Source: Steromphala cineraria (Eukaryota; Mollusca; Gastropoda; Trochida; Trochidae). Taken from it: DNA of 64,000 nt. Position numbers and translations under genes: made by a program. The notes beneath the pieces are model-generated. The model made no database searches. It was not told the origin of the DNA and saw nothing but the letters and a program-made list of their open reading frames with translations. Shown in pieces: positions 22,488 to 34,029 of this stretch (positions within the stretch are counted from its first letter, which is position 1; every line of letters begins with the position of its first letter). The DNA lies in NCBI GenBank assembly GCA_916613615.1, contig OU744733.1:35937939-36001938 (forward strand), written 5' to 3'.

Positions 22488-22733
22488 CAGTCAAAAGGGA
22501 CGCATGGCAAAACAGAAAAGTCAAATTGGCCGCAAGAAAGTCAAATTGGACGCAAGGAAGTCAAATGGGCCGCACCAAAAAGTCAAAGAGGCCGCACCAA
22601 AAAGTCAAAAGGGCCCCATTCAACTAGTTTGACTTTTCCATTTTGCGGCCTTTTCTACTAGGGGTTTGAGGCCCATTTGACTTTCTTGCCGCCCATTTGA
22701 CTTTCCTGTTTTGCGGCCCTATTGACCTGCTCC
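22488..22733. repeat. palindromic minisatellite of 'aagtcaaa..ggccgca' units
   Basis: About six 18-22-bp units (AAGTCAAATTGGCCGCAAG type) run in direct orientation to about 22615. After a short spacer, three to four units run in the inverted orientation ('tttgactttcttgccgccca' type) to about 22733. The block can fold as a long imperfect hairpin. Confidence 0.8.
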
Positions 22734-23453
22734 CATTAAAGGAGGCATACTAATTTTAAAATTTGAAGGTTTGACTACCATGTTTTTTAAATATTTTTAC
22801 ATTAGCTTTGACAAGAAGCACTTCTGTTAATAGATCAGTAGAACTGGTTTCCTGAAAAAAACTTTGTGGAAATGCAACCTTCAAGTATCAATAATCAGAC
22901 CAAGGAAGTAATTTGACTTGCACATCCAATAATTAGAGTTGCCATCGGTGTTGAAAGTGCATTATCCAAAAGCCTCTATTACTAACGTCATTCTCCAGCT
23001 AATGAGAGACAAGAACTATCACTGTGGATCAAAGGCAATCCGCCGTCTGTTACAAACACTCTGGATTAACCTGGTATTAATGTTAGCGACAGCAACTTTC
23101 AGACCAGCGAGTGACAACAACACGACATCATTACGAGATCTTTTCCATCTATTGGGTTGTCTGGTTCTGATCTCTCGACTCCCAACCAATGATATCATCT
23201 AATCAACTGCCAGAAAAGGTTTAGTGCAGGGTCGTACTTGCATAATTTGTCTAGATTTGAAGGCTTACCACCTCAAGACATTATCTATCGTAATCCAAAC
23301 TCAATTTCCCCTGTATCAAGCTTGTAGGCAGTTGATGGCCAGATTAGTGGAGATATTGTATTGGTGGAAAGACTTGAAGGTACTTTAGTGGATCTCTTCA
23401 CTTAGTGTAATGACAGTCCTATATAGTTTCTGCTGACAGTGAAGTTCAAACTA
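22734..23453. other. interval without a recognised gene
   Basis: The 87-aa plus frame at 22939-23202 shows no domain or splice support. Confidence 0.4.
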
Positions 23454-24320
23454 GATTAGTGTTTGCGGGACACCGCAAAAGCAGAGCAGCCCTGAAACTT
23501 GGGGTTTCGCCTTACCCTGTTCCGCCTTCAACAAGCCTCAGCATATTGGGCGTTTTCTTGTGACCTTGACTTTTGACACTCAAGGTCACGCAATCAATGA
23601 ATACATTTCATTGAATATAACATAATGTAACGAATTAAAGTGTTAAAAGTTAAAATAATCCATTTTCTCAGTATATGTTGACCTTGCTGTGAACTTGACC
23701 TTTGACCTTGAAAGTGAACATGTCATTGTAATTCCCCAGAGGTGTAGACACTTATACATGTTCATGAGTTCTGAAAAGCTTAATGGGATTAAGTTATATC
23801 CAAATTAGTTGCACAATGCAATAACACAAATCTCATGACCTTGACCTTTGACCTTCAAGGTTACACAATTAATGAACACTTTTCATTGAGGATAACAATC
23901 ATCTATTGATTAAAAGTGTTCATTGTTAAAATAAAGCATTTTCGCAAAACCATGCTAAAGTAGTGACCTTGCTGTGACCTTGACCTTGGACAGATTGTAG
24001 CGAAAACCTTTTCAACATTTTTACTCTTCCAAGGATGATACAAACCAAGTTAGAGCTTAATAGCACAAAAACTTTTCAAGTTATCGCGTTTACAAGGATT
24101 TTTTTTAGTGATTTTATAGCTCGTGACCTTGACCCTTGACCTTGAAAGTGAACATGTCAAAATCGTTCCCTCGAGGTATAAGCAGTAAGTTATGAATACA
24201 AGTTCTGGATAGCTTAGTAGAAAAAAGTTATAGCCATTAGTATGAGCGCGGCGGACGCGGCGGAAACTGCACAAAAACTGAAAGCAGCCCCTTATAACGG
24301 TCCTTAGACGGGGCTGCTTA
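23454..24320 (+). mobile_element. HINE-like element, family 4, full copy
   Basis: 5' end 'attagtgtttgcgggacacc' with palindrome TTTGCGG-gaca-CCGCAAA, then 'gcagagcagccc'. The body has repeated 'tgaccttgacctttgacctt' words and paragraphs shared with 2551-3155 ('aatgaatacatttcattgaa'). A GC-rich 'gcggcggacgcggcgg' stands where other families carry (ACGG)n. The 3' hairpin is AGCAGCCCC...GGGGCTGCT (24282-24318). It has no coding capacity. Confidence 0.82.
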
Positions 24321-25389
24321 TTAGTTCAGTTAGTTCATCGCTGGCATGGCATGTTAGGTGACACTTTCTGAGTTTATGTTTCTCAGAGTCCACATTCTTA
24401 TGTACTTTGTTGAGTTTTCCTGCATCACCTTGTTCAAAATTATTTGAAGCGCAATACTTCATTATATTGGATGTGATGAGAAAATATTCATCAATTTTCA
24501 AACCATATAAATAAATTTCAAATTTTCATGTGATGATGTATACGTAGTTGTGAGGTCAACCAATTCTTATTTCAACACTCCTTTTGAAACTAGATCATAC
24601 ATATATATATATAGGCATTGTTTGGAATGTAATTTAAGGAAAGATCAAATCACAGATTTAAGAAGCCTTTCATGTACGTTATCACTTTCAGACATTAAAG
24701 GGGAAATTGATACATTTCTTTGATATCACTTAATTGCTGTGTGGAATAAGAAGAAACCCAAAGATTAAATACAAAGGATTTACTACATACATGCTACTTT
24801 TTCTGAATATATATGTTTAGAATTATTTTCATCTCAAAGATCAAAGTACTTTCTACCTTTGATTTTCTACAAAAAATATTCATAGAATCAAATGGTTTTA
24901 CTGGATTTATTAGGTGACTTAATTTGAAGGCTTACCCTTTTCAGACAATGCATAAAACTCTTTGATACACAACAAGCATTCATACAAAACAGAAAATACT
25001 TTTTTCACTGACAACATTACCGGTAATGAAACGTTGACCAAGCATTTTGAGTAAATGGAAAGAAAAGAAATGATCCTCAATGATTTTAAGGGCATTAATA
25101 TGCCAATTACACATGTAATGTCAAGAGGTGGAGACACAGATATTGAAAAAGGACACTCTAAGAGAAAATTGAAAGAAAAGCAAAATGAAAGTGCTATTCA
25201 AATGAAGATATTTGACTCTTCTTCATTTGTCAAAATGACAGCTGAGAGACTTTCTGATTTGTTTTCAAAATTCAAAGTACACAAGTGAAAGGAAAAGTAA
25301 ATCTTAAATCAATGAATGGAAATACTGACATTTGATAACACACCTTTGGATGTAAAATAATTACCATTGGGATAACATTGTCTATTGGC
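24321..25389. other. interval without a recognised gene
   Basis: It contains a (TA)n run at 24599-24614. The lysine-rich 77-aa plus frame at 25055-25288 has no recognised domain. Confidence 0.4.
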
Positions 25390-25688
25390 AGATATTCACT
25401 TGGCCTCTAGTTTTTTTTATCTGAAACATATGACCCAAAAATTTCCGGAATAAAAAAGTTATCTTTTACCCCGTAAGATACAGCATATTGTCAGATATTC
25501 ACTTGGCCTCTCTTTTTCTTTATCTGAATCATCAACCTTGTATATAATATAAGGTAATCCCACTCTTTGACCCCAAAGTTTCCAGCATCAAAAAGTCATC
25601 TTTTACCCCGTAATATACAGCATATTGTCAGATATTCACTTGGCCTCTCTTTTTCTTTATCTGAATAATCAACCTTGTATATAAGTAG
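25390..25688. repeat. 134-bp satellite, short outlying array
   Basis: About two units of the same satellite as 27405-28620 ('acagcatattgtcagatatt', 'cacttggcctctctttttct', 'atcaaccttgtatata'). The array ends at the foldback element. Confidence 0.85.
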
Positions 25689-26137
25689 TAAATAGTAACC
25701 TATGCCATGGTTGATACGGGATATATCACCCCGAGGGAACCGAGGGGTTATATTTCCCGTATCAACCGAGGCATAGGTTACTATTTGCCATACACACCTA
25801 GGGATGATATGGCCTATTGAACAGCTAACAGGTTATATCCCATATCAACCTGAGGTGACGTCATCGGAGGTTGATATATTGATATCGACCTAGGGAGTTA
25901 TGAGATATCCAACCTTTCGTGACGTCATACATTTAGCTAAATCATATCCTCGTCCGGATACTGAAAATCTCGGCTTCGCCTCGACTTTCAGTATCCTCCC
26001 TCGGTTAAAAACACGTCAGTGTTTTTTAAATATTACTCTCGTCTTCGCCTCTAGTAATATTTAAAAAACACCTCCGTATAAATGTTATGGGGTCGAAAGA
26101 TGGCATAAAGGTTGGATATCTCATAACTCCCTAGGTC
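25689..26137. mobile_element. foldback element built of nested inverted repeats
   Basis: Arms 'aatagtaacctatgccatgg' (25689 on) and 'aggcataggttactatt' (to 25794) pair with each other. 'gacctagggagttatgagat' (25888 on) pairs with its complement ending at 26137. 'ggatactgaaaatct' pairs with 'gactttcagtatcc' (25955-25997) around 'cggcttcgcctcg'. 'gtgttttttaaatattac' pairs with 'gtaatatttaaaaaacac' (26018-26071). No coding capacity. It separates two blocks of the same satellite. Confidence 0.8.
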
Positions 26138-26299
26138 AATATGATCAGTATCGACTTTGGGTAACGATTTTATGAATGGTTTCGTATGAAGAACATGACA
26201 AGGTTTCATTTTTTTATTCTTTCATGAAAACGGTACATTGTCAACTCGGATATTAGTTCCTGAAACCTACAACAGTTGGGTTTTCAGTCGGAGGCCTGT

Positions 26300-27067
26300 T
26301 TACGTTTTGTGTGCAGGTACGGGGTGATCTTCGTAATCCTGGTAGATGCTATCCCGTAAATCCCTGATGTGTTTATACTCCACTTGTTCACCTGTAAGAA
26401 AAATATAATTCCACTAAATTTACATCACAATATTAAAATGCTAAAAAGTTTATACATGAAAAACGCTCAAATCATTCTTTTGCATTAATGCCAATATGTC
26501 TTTAATCATGCATATGAATACTTATTTTGGACCATAATAACAATTCCGTCAATCTCAGCACACCAATTTCAACAATGAGTACAAACAAACGCTCATGTCA
26601 ACCATGTTTTAAGACTTTGACAGGTGAACTAATGGTTCATGTAATGCTAGTATTAAAAACCTGCACGCATTTAATTTTTGGTCAAATTGAAAGAAACATG
26701 CAGGTGGACTAACATATCCCTTACCTTTATTCAACATGGGTAATCCGTGTACACAAGCTGCAGATGTTTTTCTGTCTGGAAAAGACGTGTCGCTGATCCC
26801 TTTACATTCAAAGAATGTCCAACTGCATCGTAACACTAATATGACAATATAATCCAGTGAATAATAAAATATGCGTTGATTATGGATAGTCCGGCACATT
26901 CCACTGTTCAAACATTTGCACTCCAACAGCAAATATCCGAAAATTGTTCCGTCATTTCATAGACGTATGTAGTTACTGTACCGTTTTATTGAGCTGGGCT
27001 TTCGATAAATATTATCCATTAAGTTTTCTTCCCTGCAAGAGTACTCCGACAAGCACGTGTTTGCCAT
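26300..27067 (-). CDS. possible small three-exon gene, about 91 residues, unassigned
   Basis: Terminal exon 26391-26300 follows acceptor 'tttcttacag' and encodes GEQVEYKHIRDLRDSIYQD, then a short tail ending PVPAHKT and a stop at 26300-26302. Exon 26822-26725 ends with donor 'AAAG|GTAAGG' and encodes WTFFECKGISDTSF... to LPMLNK; it joins the terminal exon in phase. A first exon 27067-26982, starting MANTCLSEYSC and using a weak donor 'ACG|GTACAG', also joins in phase. The total is 276 nt including the stop. The charged, hydrophilic C-terminal exon with clean splice signals is the best-supported part; the first exon is speculative. There is no signal peptide or membrane segment. FFECK recalls small Cys-motif mitochondrial assembly proteins, but the rest does not match them, so I assign no function. 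The GC-richer DNA at 27050-27310 could hold its promoter. Confidence 0.4.
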
Positions 27068-27404
27068 CTTGAGACCATCCTGGCCGTCTCGTCGCTTTGT
27101 CAAGTCAAATGATAAGAGCACGTGCTTTTACACGCACGCGCATACGTCACCGCGACATTGCTTGCTGATTGGACAATGCGATCTTCACGACAACAGACGA
27201 GCTCGTGAATCTCGTGCAAAGTATTGCACACGGATAATTCGTTCTTCCTGCCACGCTATGCTCGTGGGGTGTACTCCGTCTTGCATTCATAATGTATTGG
27301 ACGAAATGTGATAAATGGGCAATTATTCCTTTAATGTTGACATTACTGCGTTCCAACAACGATTAAAACATTAATTTAACTATGTTTTCCTCGGTGTGTA
27401 TTAT

Positions 27405-28620
27405 AAGGTAACCCCCCTCTTTGACCCAAAAGTTTCCACCATCAAAAAGTCCTCTTTTACCCCGTAATATACAGCATATTGTCAGATATTCACTTGGCCT
27501 CTCTTTTTCTTAACTGAATTATCAACCTTGTATATATAAGGTAACCCCCTTCTTTGACCCCAAAGTTTCCAGCATCAAAAAGTTATCTTTTACTCCGTAA
27601 TATACAGCATATAGTCAGATATTCTCTTGGTCTCTAGTCATTTTCACCTAAAACATCAACCTTGTATATATAAGGTAACCCCCTTCTTTGACCCCAAAGT
27701 TTCCACCATCAAAAAGTCTTCTTTTACCCCGTAAGATACAGCATATTGTCAGATATTCACTTGGCCTCTCTTTTTCTTAACTGAATTATCAACCTTGTAT
27801 ATATAAGGTAACCCCCTTCTTTGACCCCAAAGTTTCCAGCATCAAAAAGTTATCTTTTACTCCGTAATATACAGCATATAGTCAGATATTCTCTTGGTCT
27901 CTAGTCATTTTCACCTAAAACATCAACCTTGTATATATAAGGTAACCCCCTTCTTTGACCCCAAAGTTTCCACCATCAAAAAGTCTTCTTTTACCCCGTA
28001 AGATACAGCATATTGTCAGATATTCTCTTGGCCTCTAGTCATTTTCACCTAAAACATCAACCTTGTATATAATAAAAGGTAACCCCCCTCTTTGACCCCA
28101 AAGTTTCCACCATCAAAAAGTCCTCTTTTACCCCGTTATATACAGCATATTGTCAGATATTCACTTGGCCTCTCTTTTTCTTTATCTGAATAATCAACCT
28201 TGTATATAATATAAGGTAACTCCCGTCTTTGACCCCAAAGTTTCCAGCATCAAAAAGTCATCTTTTACCCCGTAATATACAGCATATTGTCAGATATTCA
28301 CTTGGCCTTTCTTTTCTTTATCTGAAACATCAACCTTGTATATAATATAAGGTAACCCCCTCTTAGACCCCAAAGTTTCCAGCATCAAAAAGTTATCTTT
28401 TACCCCGTAATATACAGCATATTGTCAGATATTCACTTGGCCTCTCTTTTTCTTTATCTGAATAATCAACCTTGTATATATAAGGTAACCCCCCTCTTTG
28501 ACCCCAAAGTTTCCACCATCAAAAAGTCCTCTTTTACCCCGTAATATACAGCATATTGTCAGATATTCTCTTGGCCTCTAGTTTTTTTCACCTAAAACAT
28601 CAACCTTGTATATAAGGTGA
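27405..28620. repeat. 134-bp satellite array, about nine units
   Basis: 'aaggtaac' starts recur at 27405, 27538, 27672, 27805, 27939, 28077, 28213, 28349, 28482 and 28614, with spacing 132-138 bp. Each unit has 'tttgaccccaaagtttcc', 'atcaaaaagt', 'accccgtaatatacagcata', 'gtcagatattc', 'cttggcctct' and 'catcaaccttgtata'. Two unit variants ('ctctttttctt' versus 'ctagtcattttcacc') partly alternate. Confidence 0.95.
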
Positions 28621-28625
28621 CACCC

Positions 28626-30646
28626 CAGGAGTGTAGAAGCAAACAAAACATTCAAATCAAAAGGTTTCAAACAATTGTTAATGATATTCAACAAGAGATC
28701 ACTTCAAGAGTTTGATGGTAAACAACAGATTCATTCCATAAATACAAGATAAAAGCAATGGCCATACAGTTGATCTTCTCTATACCAATCATTTGAATGG
28801 ATTTTGGTAGAAACCTTTGATTGCTTTCCTTTCGCCTACATACAATAATTGAGTATTAATACAACAGAGGACCAAATAAGGAAACACTGATTCCTTCTGT
28901 AGAGAAATAATGAATTTGCCAGTTAAGGGATATCAGTTTCAGTGATAAACACAAAGGACCTAAAGGAATATTAGAGGTTATATATATACAAAACTGGTAA
29001 CTTATTAAATTTCAGATTAAGCTTGAAATCATACATTTGACCTTTAACATGAGGTGATTTGACCTGTAACATGAGGTGGTAAACAGACAAATTTGAAGAC
29101 AGCTAGCCTAAAAACAAGTTTGTAACATGTAACCTTAAAGAAGTAAGAGGTTAAGAAAGACACATTTAGCTTCACATGTTGACCATATTGATGGAATTAA
29201 GGGCACTATTGTACATCCTCCTCCCTTAAATCTGCCATTCTTGATGTAAGAAAAACCTGTCATGGATTTAAGGGTCGAAATTTGTCAAATCGAAGGTATA
29301 AGGCATTAAATGGACCTTTCTAAAACTAAGATACTTAAAGCAATCCAGCAAGCCCAAAAGCATATTCCAGCTAGCCATCATTGAAATGAACATATCTTCT
29401 GAAAATGTTACTAATTCTTCGGACTACCAGATAATACATTCTGCGAGCCAAGGATAATTTTTACTAGCCATGCATGTTACCTGACTAGTTGTAGATAATG
29501 ACTGCATGTTCGTTATCATAATACCTAGCTTGTTGCGTACCTATGTCCTTCTACATCAACTAAGTTCAATTTTTTTTTAAATAATCTGAGGTCTAAAACA
29601 TTGATGCCCGAATTATTTATTATTATCAATGATGCCAATTACAGTTCAGCCATTTCATATTCATGCAATTATGCAAAATAACTGATTCTCTTGACTCTCT
29701 TCTCAAGAATCTTTTGATTTCCCAAAGCTTTTAATACAATCAATTATAGGCAAGTCAAAGCGATAAAAGGCCTAAATCTGCATTAGTAGGTTACTGCGAG
29801 TATCCTGAAATGAGATTAGGGAATAAGCAAAAGTACCTTTTATTTAAGATATTGTTTGTAGACCATTAAAGATGGTTAAGCTAGAATTTGGAAAATTGGT
29901 AATCTGTACCTTAAGCATCTTTAACATGATACACATAAAATAGACAAATAATTGGCCTGAAGATGAGAAAAAAAGAAACAAATTGATAATGTAGTATAGA
30001 CCTTAAGTCTTCATGATAAAGAGACTGTAATGAACTTACAGCCTGTAGAATCGAAATGAGAGATTTACATTGGCATGCTGAAAATCATCTCTTCTCCAAA
30101 CTGCCAAATAATTTCAATTTGGGAAAGGGACAATTTATTTTAGCAGTTGCCCTACTCTAGGATAAGGTCAGCGAGACTCGACCCCTAACCGTGTCTGACA
30201 TCCTTATAAGCACAGTAATTGAAAGGAGAACTTTAAAACTGCATGGACATTCAATTTCTTCAACAATTTCTTTATCCAGAAAATGTTGCGCATACCAAGT
30301 TAGGTCCATACATAATAGTTTTGTGCAGTCCTGTCATGTGTTGCTCGGAAATAATGATGATGCCTAAATATTTCATTAGTAAATAATCAAGGTAAAACAT
30401 GACATGAATCAGAAATAATAATGCTTTTATTTCGTAAATTTCTAGAGAGAAGAGTAGGTAGGTTAATTGGTGCGTTCGGCAGAGCTTATCTGTATTCATC
30501 TTCCACATAATTATTGCTTGTAAAACCATTCATTCATGCATTGAAGCAGAGACTTTGGATTTCTTGGAAATAATTGAACTGAATCCTTGGTTTTATTCCT
30601 TTTGTCTTCTTAATGAATACCTAGTTATCAATTTCCTTTATTGTTA
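28626..30646. other. 2-kb AT-rich interval, no gene recognised
   Basis: No exon-like GC-rich block, RNA gene or known repeat was seen on either strand. Confidence 0.45.
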
Positions 30647-30650
30647 TTAA

Positions 30651-31011
30651 AGGGGCAGTAGCACGTTTTTCGGGGGAATATAAGGTGATGTCAGGAAAAT
30701 GAAAATAAACGGTTCCAATTGAAAGACAATGTATTTAAACTAAATAAAGCAGTAATAATTCAAATATATAACGTAAAGTTTAGTCAAGCGATTCCTTTTT
30801 CTCACACAAAATGAATTAAAGGTGTTCACACAAAAATGGCCACCAAAGGATTTTATGTGAATCCTCATACTTTGTCCTCTGACTATGGGTGATTGGCTTA
30901 ATTGTGTAATGAGATCGATGACACTGTCAATTTAATACATTTAGCATTAACTTTCAAATTTAAGTGAAATATTTAAAATATAAAATTATCAAAAAACGTG
31001 CTACTGCCCCT
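30651..31011 (+). mobile_element. MITE family A, copy 4
   Basis: Family A ends flanked by TTAA at 30647-30650 and 31012-31015, with the standard interior. Confidence 0.92.
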
Positions 31012-31015
31012 TTAA

Positions 31016-32596
31016 GTGCTCCTAAATGGTCAGTAGAATATACTTTGGTTGGAAGAAAACAAATATTTATCAGGAAATTTCATAACAGTAAGTGCTTTGG
31101 AAAATAAATAACATCGTTATGATTGATATCGGATCTTGTTCAAGCATATCTCATCTAGGATCCATTATCTTATAGAAAAAATGCCTTAAAGCTTAACAAA
31201 CACGATTAATGATACATAGGAAATCCAATATACACTTCTGATAATGGCGTTACAGAAAGTTTGAAATAATTGCATCCATCGTTAGCAAATTCTATCCATA
31301 TACATGAATTGATTTGATATTTGATAATATGAGCAAAAAAGGAACTTCGACAAATAGAAAAGAGAATACAGAAAAGTTTCCATTTGTATGTTTAACAACT
31401 AGTGCTAAAAAAGCAAGATTCTTCTGAAAGAAGTAATGAACTACAAATAACTGCCATGAAAAAATATCCAATAGTAGCTGGCAATACAAATAAAGGAAGA
31501 TCCTATAATGTAATACTTAATGACACTGTCAACATTCTTAACAAAATGAGAATTTACACACAAGAAATGGATAATAGGACACGCCATTAGACAATCTGAT
31601 GTTTGGCCTGGGCAAGTTGAAATGATTCACACAAACAATAGGGAGATTACAATGTGAACAGCAATAATGGGGGATTAAAACAATCACCTTTTGGTGAAAG
31701 GAAAACTGGTACTTGAAAAGACTTGTAAATCTCTCACTATTTACAGTCTCAGGAATCCGTGTGAAAAGCAAATACGAACTTTTGAAAAAACAAAGGAGCC
31801 ATAGGGAATACGCGGCAGTAACGTGTCAATACAGTCATCAGTCGGGTAAATATTTTAGCGTCGTTATCAATTTGCCACAAAAGAAGCTGTGAGAACAGAT
31901 TTGAGCCCAGTCAGGCAGAAATGACTGGAGCTCCGAAATCCCTCAAGGTTTGACGCAGTGTGAGACCTCTCTCTGTTGAAAACATTTAAGTGAATAATTT
32001 CTTTAAAGATACATAAATTTGATAAGGATCTGTCTGCACCTTATAAAATGTCCTTGTTTTTCTCCCCTTTGGATAAACTCAGGGAATATGTGTTAAAAAT
32101 ATATAAATTTGATAAAAAACTGTCTAGTTTTCATAAAAATGCCCTTGCTTTTCTATCCCTTTGAAAGATGAAGTTGATAAGAGTTGAGTATTTGCTTTAA
32201 TATATTAGATCTTACCTCATCTTAATTATTTGTTTCACCAAGTAAGCAATTGTTGGTCATATGAATAAGACTAAAGAAAAGCGGGACTTTCTATGTGAAA
32301 TAGGTTAACAGTTTATCATTGCTAATAGAAAACAAAATTTTCCTTGGAGGAAAATTTTAACAAAAGTTCTGAAGTAGTACCACAATACATCAGCAGTAGA
32401 TATAATATATAAGTAAGAGTATACCATTTTGCAGTAATATGGTTAGGGGTAATCTCTCACAAACTGGGATCCTCATCAATATATGGATATCTCAATGTCA
32501 TTAACATGATGGGAAAGCTTTGTCCTTATTTCACACCAAATGTACAAACTTGATCCCCAACTAGACAAGCTTGAAATGACTGCTTTATAATAATAA
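31016..32596. other. AT-rich interval, no gene recognised
   Basis: Short frames only (62-77 aa). No domains or repeats were recognised. Confidence 0.45.
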
Positions 32597-32849
32597 CAAG
32601 ATGTGTTTGTGAAACACGAATGCCCCCGGATGCATCCTGCTCAGTGTGTCAAGGTCAAGGTCACAAGGTCAAATGTCATGGTGTCATCTGAAAGGTCTCA
32701 TCACAAGGGATCCATATGTCAAGTATCAAAGACCTAGCTCTGAGCAATCAAAAGTTACGACCAAGGTTAAAGTTTTTGTGGACAAACGGACAGACGGACA
32801 GACGGACAGGTGAAAAACAATATACCCCCGGAATCTCCGATTCGGGGGC
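32597..32849 (+). mobile_element. HINE-like element, family 1, copy 3
   Basis: Near identical to 7386-7642, including the GTGTTTGTGAAACAC palindrome, 'gacggacagacggacagg' and the perfect 3' hairpin 'cccccggaatctccgattcg' then gggg. Flanked by AATAA and ATAAA. Confidence 0.9.
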
Positions 32850-32959
32850 ATAAAAATAATGGTGATTCTTTTATGGCGCTTTTCCATGTCAATGTTTACG
32901 CACTATGTACTTCATTACCCTGAAGGATAATCGGATAGACCTCTCACAGCTGCTTCTTC

Positions 32960-33170
32960 ACCTGACCATGTAGGTCAGTTCATCCTTTTCCCAGGTACCC
33001 ATTTTAACAGCTGGCTGGACCAAGTGCAATGTGGATGAAGCGCCTTGCCCAAAGAGCCAACACAGGGAGAAACATTTGTCACAAATTTTTGGTGTCTTCA
33101 CCTTGATTTGAATCCAAATCTTTGGCGTGAATGGCCAGCATGCTAACCACTACACCATTGTGCTCAAAGG
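32960..33170 (-). mobile_element. tRNA-derived SINE with conserved core
   Basis: On the minus strand the head reads 'gagcacaatggtgtagtggt' then 'tagcatgctggcc' (A box) and 'ggattcaaatc' (B box). It is followed by a core 'ctttgggcaaggcgcttcat' then 'ccacattgcacttgg' and 'cagctgttaaaatgggtacc'. The same core is at 49905-49975, 54075-54140 and 61179-61244 in plus orientation. Confidence 0.8.
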
Positions 33171-33599
33171 CGGATGCAGCATAATTTTATTGGCGAAATA
33201 CCTTCTGTTTTAGTAATTCAAAGTCAAATGAAGAAACATATATGGATGACAACTTCTTTATTCATGATATGCAACATTTCTACACAGCTTGTGCCGTTTT
33301 CGTAATTGTCATCCATATATGTATCTTCATTATCATCATTCGAACTTCTAATATGAATCTCAAAGAACCTTTAAAGTCAAAGGTATATCAGATAATGCCC
33401 AATGCCATACCAAAATCTGGTATGGTTAAAAAACAAATTTCATGACTGTGTTAAGCACTTAGCTACCCCAGTGTAAGTTGGCAGACGGGCTGTATCCTGA
33501 ATAATTCATACCAAACTAATGAGTATAACTGCTTTCTCTTTCGATTTACATAATTTTCAGGGATTGTCCTCTTGTCATTCTAATGTTATTTCTCTAGGG
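33171..33599. other. interval without a recognised gene
   Basis: Part of it ('tgtcatccatatat...aacttctaa.atg.ctc') recurs diverged at 51425-51480, suggesting an old dispersed repeat. A repeat F scrap lies near 33478. Confidence 0.4.
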
Positions 33600-34029
33600 T
33601 GCGTTCGATTAGACAACAATCGACGACACTAGTGTACGTTCTGCGCATGCGCTCTTATAAGCTGGAGTCCCGTACATAAAACGCAAAGTGTTGCTACCTA
33701 GTCACGTAAGATGGCCGCCGGAAAGGATTTTTGTGTAAAAATATATTGAGATGTCAACACAACTAGATCTGCCTGCGCATTAATTAAAAAAGGATATTTA
33801 TTACTCTACAGTCACTTAAACAATCAAAAAGTCACATTTTGTAATTGCAAAATCACTTTTCAATTTTCCACTTCATAGGTCGCCATCTTGAGATGCGTGA
33901 ACACCCGCTCACTCCTCCTTTAGCGAGGAGTAAACTCGTGTTACCTGTGTTGAACACTAGTGTTCTGCACGAGACATTCTTTTTGGCGAGTGCGCTACAC
34001 GGGCTAGTAGTGTTGTCTAATCAAACGCA
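33600..34029. mobile_element. TIR element with TGCGTTYGATTAGACAA ends
   Basis: Left end TGCGTTCGATTAGACAAC and right end complement of TTGTCTAATCAAACGCA form ~18-bp inverted repeats around about 430 bp. No transposase is present and no clear target duplication is visible, so the superfamily is undetermined (hAT-like is one possibility). The interior contains 'aagatggccgccgg' and an inverted 'cactagtgt'. Confidence 0.7.

Noticed and set aside
27057..27311. 84-aa plus frame in GC-richer DNA
   Set aside because: It is antisense to the candidate first exon and upstream DNA of the small minus-strand gene; no family match.
33242..33445. 67-aa frame with a hydrophobic stretch
   Set aside because: Part of it recurs diverged near 51425-51480, so it is probably repeat sequence.
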